A stretch of 64,000 nt of DNA from assembly GCA_026018925.1 (NCBI GenBank), contig JAKSZU010000004.1, forward strand, positions 14,896,964-14,960,963, in the 5' to 3' direction. This DNA is from Tupaia tana (Eukaryota > Chordata > Mammalia > Scandentia > Tupaiidae). Position 1 is the first letter of the stretch. Each line of letters starts with the position of its first letter. Of the stretch, positions 11,000 to 21,542 are shown one piece after another. Under the pieces are notes generated by a model. It saw only the letters and a list, made by a program, of their open reading frames with translations, had not been told where the DNA came from and searched no databases. Made by a program: the position numbers and the translations under genes.

Positions 11000-11161
11000 T
11001 ATTTTAACTTTATTTATTATTATTATTTTCCAATTTGTCCAAAGAGAGATGGAGAAAGAGAGAGTATACATGAGAAAGGAAGCCACCAGGTCCAGGACTT
11101 GAACCATAGTCGGCCATATGGGAGTCCGGCACCCTTAATCACCGTGCCACCTGCTTGCCCC
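11000..11161 (-). mobile_element. SINE type B
   Basis: Reverse-strand copy from the ATTATTATTATT tail to the head CACCTGCTTGCCCC. The long A and T runs that follow (11220-11253) close the cluster. Confidence 0.85.
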
Positions 11162-11253
11162 ACGTAAATAAATAATTTTTAAAAAATAATAAATAAATAA
11201 AGGTAAATAAAAATTATTCTTTTTTTTTTTTTCAAAAAAAAAAAAAAAAAAAA

Positions 11254-11640
11254 AGAGGCTCCTTCAGTGCCACCAGGGAGGCATTCTGGCTCTCCATGTG
11301 TTTTCTTAATTGTATTTCCTTAGCTTTGATTTTCTTTTTCCCTGTACAAATGTTTTGGGGTGGTAGAAAGAATCCAGTTGGTTCTACTATTCTCTGATCA
11401 CTATTGCTGCCAGTGCGACTAAGTGCCAGAACCACTTGCTGTCTTCCCACCTTGCCCATCACCTGCATTTTATCCCATGCTGCAGCCATTAATCACTGAA
11501 TAATGATGATGCCACCACATGCCATGGATTACCCATTTTCTAATTTTTCCCCAGCAAGGTGATCACTGTGCTCCTAAAATATACCAGCAACTCAATTCCA
11601 GAATCCCATCCTGAGGAACTATTTTCTGATTCCATAATTA
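11254..11640. other. no recognised feature
   Basis: An 85-codon reverse frame here starts well inside the stretch and runs into the poly(A) of the SINE cluster. It resembles no known protein. Confidence 0.45.
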
Positions 11641-11960
11641 CTATATCAATTCGAGTTCAAATGGAAACAGATGGCATGCTGAAATTAGTATAATTCAAGG
11701 AGGGTTTTATGAAGGGACTATTTATTAAGGTTTGGACAGGATACAGGGGACCCATAAGGCATAATGTGGTAATCCAGCACTAATCACAGCAGAATTATTA
11801 ACACCCAAGGCCTGAAGGAATGAAGAGCGGGAGTAGTTACAGAAATTCCTGTAGAGTGGCCAAGTGGAGAGAAGCGATGACTTTTGGTCAAAGGGCACAG
11901 CCAACCCTAGTAGACCTCTAAGAGAAATCTCCTACTGGGATCCACACTGGCCGAACCCAA
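11641..11960 (+). repeat. ancient interspersed repeat, second copy
   Basis: Shares AAACAGATGGCA, TAGTATAATTC and GGGACTATTTATTAAGG in order with 6300-6400. Same unnamed family, same strand. Confidence 0.6.
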
Positions 11961-12371
11961 GAAGAAGCCAGAAGCAGGAAGGAATCCATTGACAAAGTCC
12001 ATGCAGGCCAACAAAGAGGAGTTCAGAGACAGGTCAAAGTGGATCTGGAGTGAATGTCTCCCTGCACTTTTTCTGGCACTCTTCCTGTTTGTCTTTGCTT
12101 TTAAGTCTACCATTTTGTTCTTTGTTTTATATTTGCCTCATCTACCTTTTTTCCTTTATTTCTCTGTCCTTATATTCTCTGGAACTAATTATTTTCTATT
12201 ATCCTGTTTTTTTCCTCCATTACCTTGTCAGTTTTACATTCTTTTCTGATTCTTTTAGTGGTTGCTATAGAGATTGAATATAGCTCCTTACATAATAGAA
12301 ACTCAGTTAAGCTTAATATAGATACAGATGGTTATGAATAAAAATATACATATATGCATCATGCATGCATA

Positions 12372-12403
<32 letters not shown>

Positions 12404-12633
12404 GACACAGACTAGTACACACATGTTCATTTCCTTACTCTGGCAACTGAGAGGGCCTAGAAGGAATGGCACCCTTGTAGTAAAGAGCACACCTCCCACC
12501 CAGATCTAATACCATTTTGAAATACTGGAAGCCAGGGCTCCTTCTGTTTACAATTGGGGCAGAAAATATAGATGATGAGCCTGAATTACCTTGTAGGCCC
12601 AGAAAGTAAAGAAGTATCTTTGAAAAAGTGATG
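11961..12633. other. no recognised gene; contains (TG)n at 12377-12402
   Basis: T-rich sequence giving hydrophobic chance frames at 11989-12277. A 13-unit TG repeat is the only clear structure. Confidence 0.5.
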
Positions 12634-12887
12634 AGGGGGCCAGCCCATAGACTGGTGGTTAAGGTAGTTGGATCCCACATAGCCAACCACACAGTCCAGA
12701 GCCAGTGGCTTGAGAAACAAGGTTGGTACCAGTGCATGCATGTCCAAAATACCGAAAGGAGGGAGAAATGGAGAAGAAGAGATTGTGGCATGACCATACT
12801 CTGTGTGGGGGTGCTTTCTCTCGCTCCTTATCTCTGTATCTCTCTCTGGTGAGCTCACACATCCTCTGGTTTAAAAAAATGAGAATG
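12634..12887 (+). mobile_element. SINE type A, old divergent copy
   Basis: Head GGGGCCAGCCCATAGACTGG with GTTGGATCCCACATAGCC and a longer anticodon-side spacer. Belongs to an older A-like subgroup (see also 33680, 50555 and 59915). Confidence 0.8.
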
Positions 12888-12910
12888 TTAAAAGGATACA
12901 GGTATCTGAC

Positions 12911-13168
12911 ACCAGCAGATAGCATGGTGGTTAAGGGGCTGGACTCCCACATGGCCAACCACAGTTCAAATCCAGGACCTGGTGACTTGAAAATCATGCC
13001 AGGTGCATGTGTGTGTGTACCTAAAATCCCAAGAGGAGAGTGGAGGAGAAGGGATTGTGGCATGGCCATCCCCTCTGGGAGATCATTTCTCACTGTCCCT
13101 CTGTCTGTCTCTCTCTGGAGAGTACACACTCCCTATGGCAAAAAATTTTTAAAAATTAAAAAAAAAGG
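12911..13168 (+). mobile_element. SINE type A
   Basis: Head ACACCAGCAGATAGCATGG with a B-like tRNA half (GTTAAGGGGCTGGACTCCC) and a type A body and end. Confidence 0.87.
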
Positions 13169-13253
13169 ATTCAAGAATTAAATGCAAGAATTCCAAGTGA
13201 CCAAAGCTAGAAAAAATTGAGCAAAAAAAAAAAAAAAAGTAAAATAGTACTTA

Positions 13254-13497
13254 TTGGGGCCAGCAGATGGCATAGGGATTACATCACTGGACTCCCACAT
13301 GTCCTACTGCGGTTTGAGTCCTGGACCCAGTGGATTGAAACTCACGCTGGGTGCATGTGCATGCATGCCCAAGATCCAGGAGGAGAATAGAATGAAGGAG
13401 AGGGGATTGTACCCTGAGGATGATTTCTCACTTTCCCTCTCACCGTGTCTCTCCAGCGAGCGCATACACCCTAAGGCAAAAACCTCTACAAAAAAAG
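13254..13497 (+). mobile_element. SINE type A
   Basis: Head GGGGCCAGCAGATGGCATAGG, shortened body, end CCCTAAGGCAAAAACCTCT. Confidence 0.87.
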
Positions 13498-13798
13498 AAG
13501 TACTATATTGTAACCCAAAGTATGAAATAAATATCCACAAGTTCATACTGATAGATTTGAAAATACAAATAAATGAGGGAGGAGAAATCACCGAAGGACA
13601 ATTCTAAGCAAATTATGCAGGTACTCTGCCCTCAAGGAGATGGGACACAATCTCCTACTTCTCGAGCGTGGACTGTGTACAGTGGCCTCTTTGCAGAGAG
13701 TACACTATGGAAAGGAAGAAAAAACAATCATTTCATAATGGAGAAACCCGACAAACACTACCTCATCCAAGTGATCAAGGTTGATGTCTAAACAGCAG

Positions 13799-14032
13799 GG
13801 ACCAGCAGATGGCGTAATGGTTGCGTCGCTGGACTCCCACGTAATTGACCCGGGTCATACATACATACATCTGTGCCCCAAATCCCTAGAGGAGACAGAG
13901 AAGGGATTCTAGTGTGGCCATCCTCCCAACCCCACCTGGAGTGAGTTCTTGCTTTCTGTCTCTCTGACAAGTGCACACACCCTACAGCAAAAAATCTCTC
14001 TCTTAAAAAACAAACAAACAAACAAAAGGCAA
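13799..14032 (+). mobile_element. SINE type A
   Basis: Head GGGACCAGCAGATGGCGTAATGG. The B box region is degraded (GACCCGGGTC) and the tail is a CAAA repeat. Confidence 0.9.
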
Positions 14033-14087
14033 TAAATCATGCTGATAGTATGTTTCTCTTGATATGATGTGCTGAAAATGGCACTTT

Positions 14088-14284
14088 GGGACCAGCAGGT
14101 GGTGTAGTGGATAAGGCACTGGACTATCACATGGCCAACAGCAGTTCAAGTCCCAGACCTGCCGGCTTGCTTTCTCACTTTTTCTCTCTCCTCTCTCTCT
14201 TTTTGGTAAGGGCACATGCCCATAGCAAATTATAAAATACTAATAATAAATAAAATTAAAGAAAGAATTCAAAAAAGAAAAATA
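14088..14284 (+). mobile_element. SINE type B
   Basis: Head GGGACCAGCAGGTGGTGTAG and an AT-rich tail. ATGGCACTTT occurs before and after as target-site duplication in the L1 3' end. Confidence 0.92.
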
Positions 14285-14557
14285 AAATGGCACTTTATCC
14301 CTGTGTTCTTCCTACCCAAGACAAACAACCTAAATCTAATCATAAAGAAAAAAAAAAATCAGACAAACTTCAGTAGAGGGTGGTTCTACCAAATATCCAA
14401 CCAGTACCCCCCAAACCTGTCAAGGAGAACAAAAACAAAGAAAGTCTGAACAACTGTCACAGCAATGTGGTATGCTAGATTGGATACTGGAGAAAAAGAA
14501 TTGTAGGTAACACTAAAGAAGTGCAGTAACATAGGAACTTTAGTTAATAATGTGTCA

Positions 14558-14735
14558 GGACCAGTATGGTGGTTAAGATGGTGGACTGGTCGACCATGGT
14601 TCAAGTCCCAGACCTGGTAGCTTGCTTTCTCACATTCTCTTTCTCTCTCTCTCTCTCTGGTGAGCATATGTGCTCTGTAGCAAATTTAAAATAATAATAA
14701 CAATAATTATGATAAATACTTTTAAAAGACTAAAA
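14558..14735 (+). mobile_element. SINE type B, internally deleted
   Basis: Head AGGACCAGTATGGTGG lacks part of the A-box region and of the anticodon arm. The body and the AATAATAATAACAATAATTATG tail are typical of type B. Confidence 0.8.
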
Positions 14736-14974
14736 CTAATAATAATAGTGTATCAATATTGGTTCATTAATTGTGACAAATGTACATAGTAATGTGAGAT
14801 GATAATAATGGGGAAAGTGATAGCAAGTAGATGGGAACTCTATTATTTTCTCAACATTTCTGTAAATGTAAAACTATTCTAAAATAAAAAATGTATTTAA
14901 AAAGTGTAACTCCTTAACACACTAGAACCTACATTAAATTCATAGTTTTATTCTCAACCAATAAAAGAAGCTTA

Positions 14975-15240
14975 TGGGGCAGCAGGTGGCATGGTGGTTA
15001 AGGCACTGGACTCCCTCATGGCCAACTGCAATTTGAGTCCTGTACCTGGCAGCTTGAGATTCATGCCAGGTGCGTGTGCATGTGTGCCCAAGATCCTAGG
15101 AGGAGATTAGAGGAGAAGGGATTGCAGCATGGCCATCCCCCCTGGGGAGTGACTTCTCACTTTCTTTTTCACTCTATCTCTGTCTCTTTCCTCAAGTGCA
15201 TGCACCTTATGGCAAAAGCCTTAAAAAAAAAAAAAAAAAG
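14975..15240 (+). mobile_element. SINE type A
   Basis: Head GGGGCAGCAGGTGGCATGG, type A body with GGAGAAGGGATTGCAGC and a poly(A) tail. AAGCTTA flanks both ends. Confidence 0.88.
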
Positions 15241-15369
15241 CTTACAACAGTTTAACTCCATTTAATCCCCCTCCCCCACCTTTTGCGCAATTTTTGTCAT
15301 CTATCTGATGTATATGTTTTAAATTCCACAAAACATTATTGTTATTAACGATCAATATTCAAGTAAAAA

Positions 15370-15462
15370 CACACACTATATGTGTGTATGCATGTATGTG
15401 TGTATATATACACATGTGATATGATAAATATATGCAGATATGTAGATATAGATGAAAACATA
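15370..15462. repeat. AT/TG-rich microsatellite-like tract
   Basis: Irregular TATG, TGTA and TATA repeats with no gene signal. Confidence 0.7.
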
Positions 15463-15556
15463 TATATCCTCCTATTTACCTTTAGTGCTTTGTTTCCTTT
15501 CTACATTGCAATGCTTCCATCTGGGATCATTTTCCTTCATATTAAAATGTTTTTTG

Positions 15557-15647
15557 GGGACCAGCAGGTGGCGTGGTGGCTAAGGTGCTGGACACTCCCA
15601 CATGACCGACCGCGGTTCAAGTCCTGGACCTGGTGGCTTGCTTTCTC

Positions 15648-15714
<67 letters not shown>

Positions 15715-15735
15715 TAATCAAAATTTAAAAATAAG
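15557..15735 (+). mobile_element. SINE type B with expanded (TC)n(TG)n
   Basis: Head GGGGACCAGCAGGTGGCGTGG. The TC-rich body has expanded to a TC run (15651-15680) followed by a TG run (15681-15712). Confidence 0.92.
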
Positions 15736-15736
15736 G

Positions 15737-15796
15737 GGACCAGCAGTTAGCGTAATGGCTATGTCGCTGGACTCCCATGTAGTCGACCGCAGTTTG
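15737..15796 (+). mobile_element. SINE type A, 5' head only
   Basis: Only the tRNA-like head is present, from GGGACCAGCAGTTAGCGTAA to ACCGCAGTTTG. The body and poly(A) are absent and the sequence continues with unrelated DNA. The head is barely diverged, so the missing 3' part is not due to age. Confidence 0.85.
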
Positions 15797-15904
15797 AAAG
15801 ATATGAACAGCAACACATCAATAAATACTTTTCCACCAGATGGAAATAGCCTCAAGAACACAGGTAATAGTAAAATGATGATCACCTGATGAGTTTTGAT
15901 TATT

Positions 15905-16029
15905 TATTACTTTTTTAAACATTTATTTATTTATCTATTTATGTGTCGTGATTTTCAGACCACCAGGTCTGGGACTTGAACCACCATGTGGGAATCCAGA
16001 GCCTTAACCACCATGCTGCCTGCTGGTCC
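15905..16029 (-). mobile_element. SINE type B
   Basis: Reverse-strand copy with the purine-rich section mostly deleted. Ends CTGCCTGCTGGTCC. Confidence 0.82.
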
Positions 16030-16257
16030 TTGCCTTGATTTTTCACTTTATTTAATTATGACGAATCTATTTCAATTTCTAGTGATGGCAATTGGTTCAC
16101 GAAATTCCTGAAAATTTAATAATGTGCCCTCAGGAGCCTGTACAAGATGGCTCTAGCATGACACAGCTCGCCTTCTTTTGAATTTAAGGTTTTTCTCTCA
16201 TTGTATTTTTCCTCTACTGTTTTTGTTTTTGTTTTTTAGTTTGTTTTGATTTATTTT

Positions 16258-16417
16258 TTAGAATTATTTATTCATTTAATTCCATTTGTTATTATTATTT
16301 TTTAATTTGGCCAGACAGACAGAGGAAGAGAGAAAGGGAAAGCGAGAAAGGAGGCCGCCAGGTCCAGAACTCGAACCGCAGTCGGCCATGTGGGAATCCA
16401 GTGCCCTTAACCACCGT
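16258..16417 (-). mobile_element. SINE type B, head missing
   Basis: Reverse-strand copy that stops at ACCACCGTGCC, lacking the last dozen head bases. Confidence 0.82.
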
Positions 16418-16456
16418 GCCAAAATAAAAACAGTATGTTTTTATTTTGTTTTGTTT

Positions 16457-16626
16457 TTAAGAGAGATTTTTGCTATAGGGCATGTGCACTTGCTGGATAG
16501 AGAGAAAGCAAGAAATCACCCCCAGGAGGGATGACCATGCCACAGCCCCTTCTCCTACATTCTCCTCTAGGGATTTTGGGCATGCACGCATACATGCCCG
16601 ATGTGAGGTTTAAGCCTCTAGTTCCT
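16457..16626 (-). mobile_element. SINE type A, 5' truncated
   Basis: Reverse-strand body from AGAGATTTTTGCTATAGGG to GAGGTTTAAGCC. The tRNA-like head is missing, as expected of incomplete reverse transcription. Confidence 0.85.
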
Positions 16627-16849
16627 CCCTCTACTAGTTGTAAAGTATGCACTCAAATTATGTTTTTAGTGGTTACTGCAGACATTTTAGTGTTCATATT
16701 TAACCCCAAAACATTTAAAGTCAGTATGTGTATCATCCTCCTAATCAATTCAAGGAATTGGGGAGGTTTTAACTACAAGCGCCCCACTTTAGATGTATTT
16801 GCTACTGTTGTCCACTGTATTGGATCTTCTTTGTTGTCTTTTTATTTTG

Positions 16850-17074
16850 CCAGAGTGTATATGTTTTCTGGGGAGAGAGAGCAAGAAAGAAAACACGCTC
16901 CGTGGGCAATGGTCATACTGCAACCCCTCCTCCTCCGTTTCTCCCTCCTGTGGGGATTTTGGGCACACATGCACAGGTGCCTGATGTGTTTCTCAGGCTG
17001 CCGGGTCGGGGACTCTGACCATGCAGTTGGCCATGTGGGAATCCAGCCCTAAACACCACCCCACCAGCTGGCTC
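16850..17074 (-). mobile_element. SINE type A, old divergent copy
   Basis: Reverse-strand old subgroup with a CCAGAGTGTATATG start and a CACCAGCTGGCTCCC end. Confidence 0.75.
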
Positions 17075-17154
17075 CCTACTTAGTTCACTTTAACCCCACA
17101 AATTGAATATTATCAATAAGTTTTATACCGTTTTTTCAGTATATTTAAGAATTC

Positions 17155-17181
17155 TTTTTTTAAGAATTCTTTTATTTAACT

Positions 17182-17212
<31 letters not shown>

Positions 17213-17363
17213 TTTTAATTTGACCGGAGAGGAACAGTGAGAGAGAGGGAGAGAGAGAGAGAGAGAGGGAAAGTGGGAAAGCAAGCCACCAGGTCCAGGA
17301 CTTGAACAGCAGTGAGCCATGTGGGAGTCCAGCGCCCTTAACCACCACGCCACCTGCCGGCCC
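17155..17363 (-). mobile_element. SINE type B
   Basis: Reverse-strand full-length copy with an expanded TTTA repeat in the tail and a GA repeat in the body. Ends CACCTGCCGGCCCC. Confidence 0.92.
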
Positions 17364-17792
17364 CTTTACATGTTTATAATATTCTAGACTTCAGCAGGAC
17401 CCAGCCACTGCAGTAAGAACATGGGGTGGGCAGCTATTTTGGGGACTTAGGGGATTGGCCGAGAGCTGGACACAGTTGGCTCAGCATGGGAAGATGGCCA
17501 TGGGCCTAATGTCCTGACCAACCGTTCTTGTTCTTGGTGTTCCAGGTAGAATTACAGGTATCTGCTCGCATCAGTGACTGATTCCTGTGACTCCTCATTT
17601 TTATCACATTTTTTTTAAAAAAGGTACCTCTCTATGGGGGAAAAAAAAAAAAGCCCTAAACTTTAACCAATTTCTGCAATGCTAACGTGTGAAAAAAATG
17701 TTCAAATAGGTTCTAGTATACCACTGAATTAAGTTTCTTTTTCTTCCTTTCCTTTCCTTTTTTTTCTTTTTTCTTTCTTTTTTTTTTTTTTA
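17364..17792. other. no recognised feature
   Basis: Short single-copy-looking stretch ending in a long pyrimidine tract (17731-17790). Confidence 0.45.
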
Positions 17793-18041
17793 CAGATTTT
17801 TGCTTTAGAAAGTGTGTGTGTTCACCAGAAAGACAGACATAGAGAGGGAAAGTGAGAAATCACCCTCCAGGGCGGGTGGCCACGTTGCAATCCCTTCTCC
17901 TTCTCCTCCATTCTCCTCTCGGGATTTTGGGCATACATGCACATGTGCCAATTGTGACTTTCATCACCAACTCCAGGATTCAAACCATGGTCAACCAGGT
18001 GGGAGTCCAGTGCCTTAACCACTACACCATTTGTTGGCCCC
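17793..18041 (-). mobile_element. SINE type A
   Basis: Reverse-strand copy from the poly(T) tract to the head TTTGTTGGCCCC. Confidence 0.87.
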
Positions 18042-18042
18042 T

Positions 18043-19040
18043 ATTCCTTGTATTTTTACAGCTTCATTGAGGTACAGTTGACATACAATAAATTGTTTAG
18101 TATTTAAAGTATACAATTTGATACTATACAATCTGACATCATTGCAATCAAGATAATGAACATAACCAGCCACCTGCAGAAGTTTCCTCATTTCCTTTGG
18201 CAATCACTCTTTCCCACCCTCCCTGCCACCACCCCATTCCCAGGTAACCACATACTTATTTCTGATCATTAAAGATTAAAGCCCGGGCACAAATGGTAGG
18301 GCACCATCACATGAGACTGGGGCCACATGGGAGGCCTGAGTTCAGATCCCAGACCGACCTGAACAGGCCAGGCGTGGTAACGTGCACCTACAACACTAGC
18401 AGACTGGGATGGCGGGGCAAAGATTATAACTGCAAGACCCTATCAAAAATACCTTTCTCTCTCTCCCTCTTTTTTCTTTCATAAAAAGAGGTTATAGATA
18501 AATGAGTTTTAGATAAATGAAAGGACACAGTATATACTCTTTCTGATCTGGTTTCTTTCAATATAATTATCTTCAGGTGAATTAATTTTATATATGCCAA
18601 TGGCTCATTTGTTTTTATTGCTAAATAATACATTTATACCATATATATATCCACAGTTTATTCATTCACTTGTTTATGAACCTGGGGTCATTTCCAGTTT
18701 TTTTGTTATTACAAATAAAACTGCCATAAATACTAGTACATCTTTGCATGGGCATATATTTGCTTTTGTCTTAGACAAATACCAAGGAGTAGAATAGCTG
18801 GATTATATAGTAGGTATGTGTTTAATTTTTAAAGAAATTGCCAAATTGTTCTCCACAGTAGTTGTCCCTCTTCCTATTTTCCATCAGCAGTATATGAAAG
18901 TTTCAGTTGCTCCACTTTCTCATCAACACTTGATAGGGTCTGTCTTTTTACATTTTAGCCATCCCAGTGGGTATGTAATGGTAATCGTGTAGCTTTAACT
19001 CACATTATCCTAATAACTACGGAAGACGAGTATTTTCATG
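18043..19040 (-). mobile_element. old L1 fragment (3' UTR and ORF2 end)
   Basis: Reverse-strand L1: 3' UTR-like CTTCATTGAGGTACAGTTGA, then ORF2-end blocks such as TATATATCCACAGTTTATTC, GGAGTAGAATAGCTGG and CAAATTGTTCTCCACAGTAG, in normal order. It is split by the chimeric SINE at 18284 and heavily mutated. Confidence 0.75.
18284..18480 (+). mobile_element. chimeric SINE: tRNA-like part plus 7SL-like part
   Basis: The left part has ATGGTAGGGCACC and GAGTTCAGATCCCAG, resembling a tRNA A/B-box pair. The right part begins GGCCAGGCGTGGTAACGTGC and continues like a degraded Alu/B1 monomer to GACCCTATCAAAAATAC. It sits inside an L1 and resembles no other copy in the window. The family name is not known to me. 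Confidence 0.6.
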
Positions 19041-19134
19041 CACTTAAACTTTAGCACTTTCTTTAATTGAATGAAAGTAATAAAAGTAAATATTCTATAT
19101 TTGTTCAGAAACAACTTTATTTTGCCTTCACATT

Positions 19135-19378
19135 TTTTTAATTGCCAGAGGGCATGTGCACTCTGTAGAGAAAAACAGAGATAGAAAAGGAGAGAGAGAA
19201 AGCACCTCCCCATGATGGGGCATAGTCAGATCACAGTCCCGTCTCCTCCATTTTTTCGTCCTGTTTGGATTTGGGACATGCACACACACATGCCTGGCAT
19301 ATTTTTCAAGCCACTGAGGCCAAGACTCGAACCATGGTCAGCCATGTGGAATCCAGTTCCCTTAGGTTAGGGGGTCAG
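19135..19378 (-). mobile_element. SINE type A, old divergent copy
   Basis: Reverse-strand old subgroup: AATTGCCAGAGGGCATGTGC start, CATGGTCAGCCATGTGG near the end. Confidence 0.75.
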
Positions 19379-19412
19379 CCTGCCCTTTTTTTCTTTAAAG
19401 AATTATTTAACT

Positions 19413-19662
19413 GGGACCAGTAGATGGTGTAATGTTTACATTGCTGGACTTCCACATGGCCAATTACGGTTCAAGTCCCAATAACTTGAAACTCATACCA
19501 GGCACATGTGCGTGCATGCCCAAAATCCTGAGAGGAGAATCAAGAAGGGATTTCAGTGTGGCCATCCTCCCTGGGGGGTGATTTATCACTTTCTGTCTCT
19601 CTGTCTCTGTCTCTCCATAGAATGCATGCACTCTATAAAAAAAAAAACTCTCTCTCTAAAAA
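19413..19662 (+). mobile_element. SINE type A
   Basis: Head GGGACCAGTAGATGGTGTAATG, type A body, end TATAAAAAAAAAAACTCTC. Confidence 0.88.
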
Positions 19663-19684
19663 AAGGCTTTATTTATCATTATTA

Positions 19685-19840
19685 TATTTTTTAAAATTTG
19701 CTATAGGGTACATGCACTCACCAGAGAGAGAGAAAGAGAGAGAGGGAAAGTGAGAAAGTAAGCTGCCAGGTCTGGGACTCAAATCGTGGTCAGCCATGTG
19801 TGAGTCTAGACCCTTAACCACCATGCCACCTACTGGCTCT
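19685..19840 (-). mobile_element. SINE type B-like
   Basis: Reverse-strand copy that keeps the GCTATAGGGTACATGCACTC segment before the purine-rich part. This end block is shared with type A, so this is a longer form of B. Confidence 0.82.
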
Positions 19841-19854
19841 GAGCCCTCATTTTT

Positions 19855-20003
19855 TTTTTTAAGAAGTGTTTCATTTTATTTATTATTATTTTTCATGCTC
19901 ACGTGAAGGGGGGGTAGGAAAGCAAGCTGCCAGGTCCGAGACTTGAATGGCAGTCAGTCATGTAGGAGTCTAGCACTTCAGCCACCACACCACCTATGGA
20001 CCC
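19855..20003 (-). mobile_element. SINE type B, diverged
   Basis: Reverse-strand copy ending CACCTATGGACCCCC, with a GGGGGGG run in the body. Confidence 0.75.
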
Positions 20004-20036
20004 CCTCACCCTCACTTTCGAAAAAATATTTTACAT

Positions 20037-20212
20037 GGGGGCCAGCTGGTTAAGGGCTCTGGATTCCCACATGGCCGATAGTGGTTTGAGTCCTGGACCT
20101 GGTGGTTTGCTTTCTCACTTTCCCTTTCTCTCTCTCTCTTCTCTGTATAAAATAATAATATTAATTATAATAACAAATGGAATTAAATAAATAATTCTTT
20201 TTTAAAAAAGGG
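20037..20212 (+). mobile_element. SINE type B
   Basis: Head GGGGGCCAGCTGGTTAAGGG (a small deletion removes part of the A box), tail ending AATAATTCTTTTTT. Confidence 0.87.
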
Positions 20213-20221
20213 AATATTTTA

Positions 20222-20325
20222 CAAACCAGCTACTTAGGAGGATGAGGCAGGAGGATCTTAAGTTCAAGGTTAGCTTGGGCAACATAGTGAGATGCTGTCT
20301 CAGAGAAAAATGAAAGAAAAAAAGA
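20222..20325 (+). mobile_element. 7SL-derived (Alu/B1-like) SINE fragment
   Basis: CCAGCTACTTAGGAGGATGA, GGCAGGAGGATC, TTCAAGGTTAGCTTGGGCAA and CATAGTGAGATGCTGTCTC follow the order of the 7SL/Alu/B1 monomer, ending in an A-rich tail. The 5' part is missing. 7SL SINEs are known from Euarchontoglires, which is the main taxonomic hint in the window. Confidence 0.85.
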
Positions 20326-20354
20326 TACATTACTGAACAATTGAATAGCAATTT

Positions 20355-20539
20355 CTTTTTTAAAATGTATTTAACTTTGTTTTATTTATTTATTTATTTA
20401 AAGTCTGTTGTAGGGCACATGTGCCCAAGAGAGAGGCAGAGAGGCAGTAGTGAGAAAACAAGTTGCCAGGCCCGGGACCCAAACCAGTCAGCCATGTGGG
20501 AGTCTAGCACTTGAACCACCATGCCACCTGCTGGCCCAA
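20355..20539 (-). mobile_element. SINE type B
   Basis: Reverse-strand copy with a TTTA-repeat tail and the end CACCTGCTGGCCC. Confidence 0.88.
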
Positions 20540-20879
20540 CAATTATTTTCTTTTAACTTTCATCGTGGCTATCAAAAATTAGTTTTCAGAGTGATTATTG
20601 TCCCTTTGGAGTGATTTGTCATTTCTTCTCTTGGTCTTTGCTATTCTGCAGTTTCACTAAGATGTGTGCAGATATTCCTTTCTATTTGGGTGTGTATTCC
20701 TTCCTATTTATCCTGCCTGAGAAGTGGTGGTCTTTCTGCATACTGATCATTGGCATCTTTCATTTCTTTGGAAATCCTTCACTACTGTCTCTGAATACTG
20801 TAGCTCCTGTTCCTTCTAGAGCTCCTGTTAGCTTTGCTAGATCTTCTCATTTATTCCTCCGTGTCTTTCTTTTCTTTTC

Positions 20880-20991
20880 ATTTCTTTTTAAAGGGAAAGT
20901 AAGAAAGCAAGCCACCAGGTTCAGGACTCGAACCGTGGTCTAGGCATGCAGGAATCCAGTGCCCTCAACCACCACACCACCCGCTGGCCCC
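20880..20991 (-). mobile_element. SINE type B, 3' part missing
   Basis: Reverse-strand head half only, from AAAGGGAAAGTAAGAAAGC to CACCCGCTGGCCCC. Confidence 0.85.
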
Positions 20992-21224
20992 ACTCCTCAG
21001 TGTCTCTTAACCTCCATATTTTCACTATCTTTGTTTCTTCCTGATGGAGTCTGGGTAAATTCACAAATAAAACTGAGAAATAAACTATCTTTTAAGTCCT
21101 CTATTCTTTCCCCTTATTCTTTTTTTTTAACTTCTAGAAGTTCTATTCATTTTCTTGTCAATTCTGCCTAATCCCTCTTGACCATTGATCTTTTGTCAAG
21201 CTTTGGATGTCTTTTGTATTTCTT

Positions 21225-21389
21225 TTATTTTTTTAAGAATTATTTATTTAACTTTTATTTATTCATTCATTTAATTTGACCAGAGAGAGAGAGAGAGAGA
21301 GAAAGCAAGCCACCAGGTCCAGAATTCAAACTGTGGTTGGCCATGTGGGAATGTCCAGTGCCTTAACTACCATGCCACCTGCTGGCCCC
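21225..21389 (-). mobile_element. SINE type B
   Basis: Reverse-strand copy. TTTGTATTTCTTT flanks both ends (21211-21223 and 21393-21405). Confidence 0.92.
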
Positions 21390-21542
21390 ATCGTTTGTAT
21401 TTCTTTAAACACATTAAATACTCATTTTTAAATTTTATATCTGATCATGGTAGCTATCATGGGTACAGGGTGATTCTGCTGTGCTGTTTCTGTTGATCCA
21501 CAGACATAGTGGCTTCTACCTCCTATTCAGAAAACATTTTCT

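Larger units (their letters stand above)
13500..14900 (+). mobile_element. old L1 (L1M-type) 3' end
   Basis: Order and wording match the 3' UTR region of old mammalian L1s: CACTACCTCATCCAAGTGAT, AAATCATGCTGATAGTATG, TGATATGATGTGCTGA, CAATATTGGTTCATTAATTG and CTAAAATAAAAAATG near the end. Three SINEs (13799, 14088, 14558) interrupt it. No coding capacity. Confidence 0.8.
20540..21480. other. T-rich old repeat-like DNA between SINEs
   Basis: Looks like decayed L1- or ERV-type sequence without a clear family. It holds the type B copies at 20880 and 21225. Confidence 0.35.

Noticed and set aside
11989..12277. Hydrophobic frames suggesting a membrane protein
   Set aside because: T-rich DNA gives Leu/Phe-rich chance frames. 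Two overlap in different frames and neither has a family motif.
15602..15889. Frames rich in SLSLSL and CVCVCV
   Set aside because: Translations of the TC and TG microsatellite in a type B SINE.
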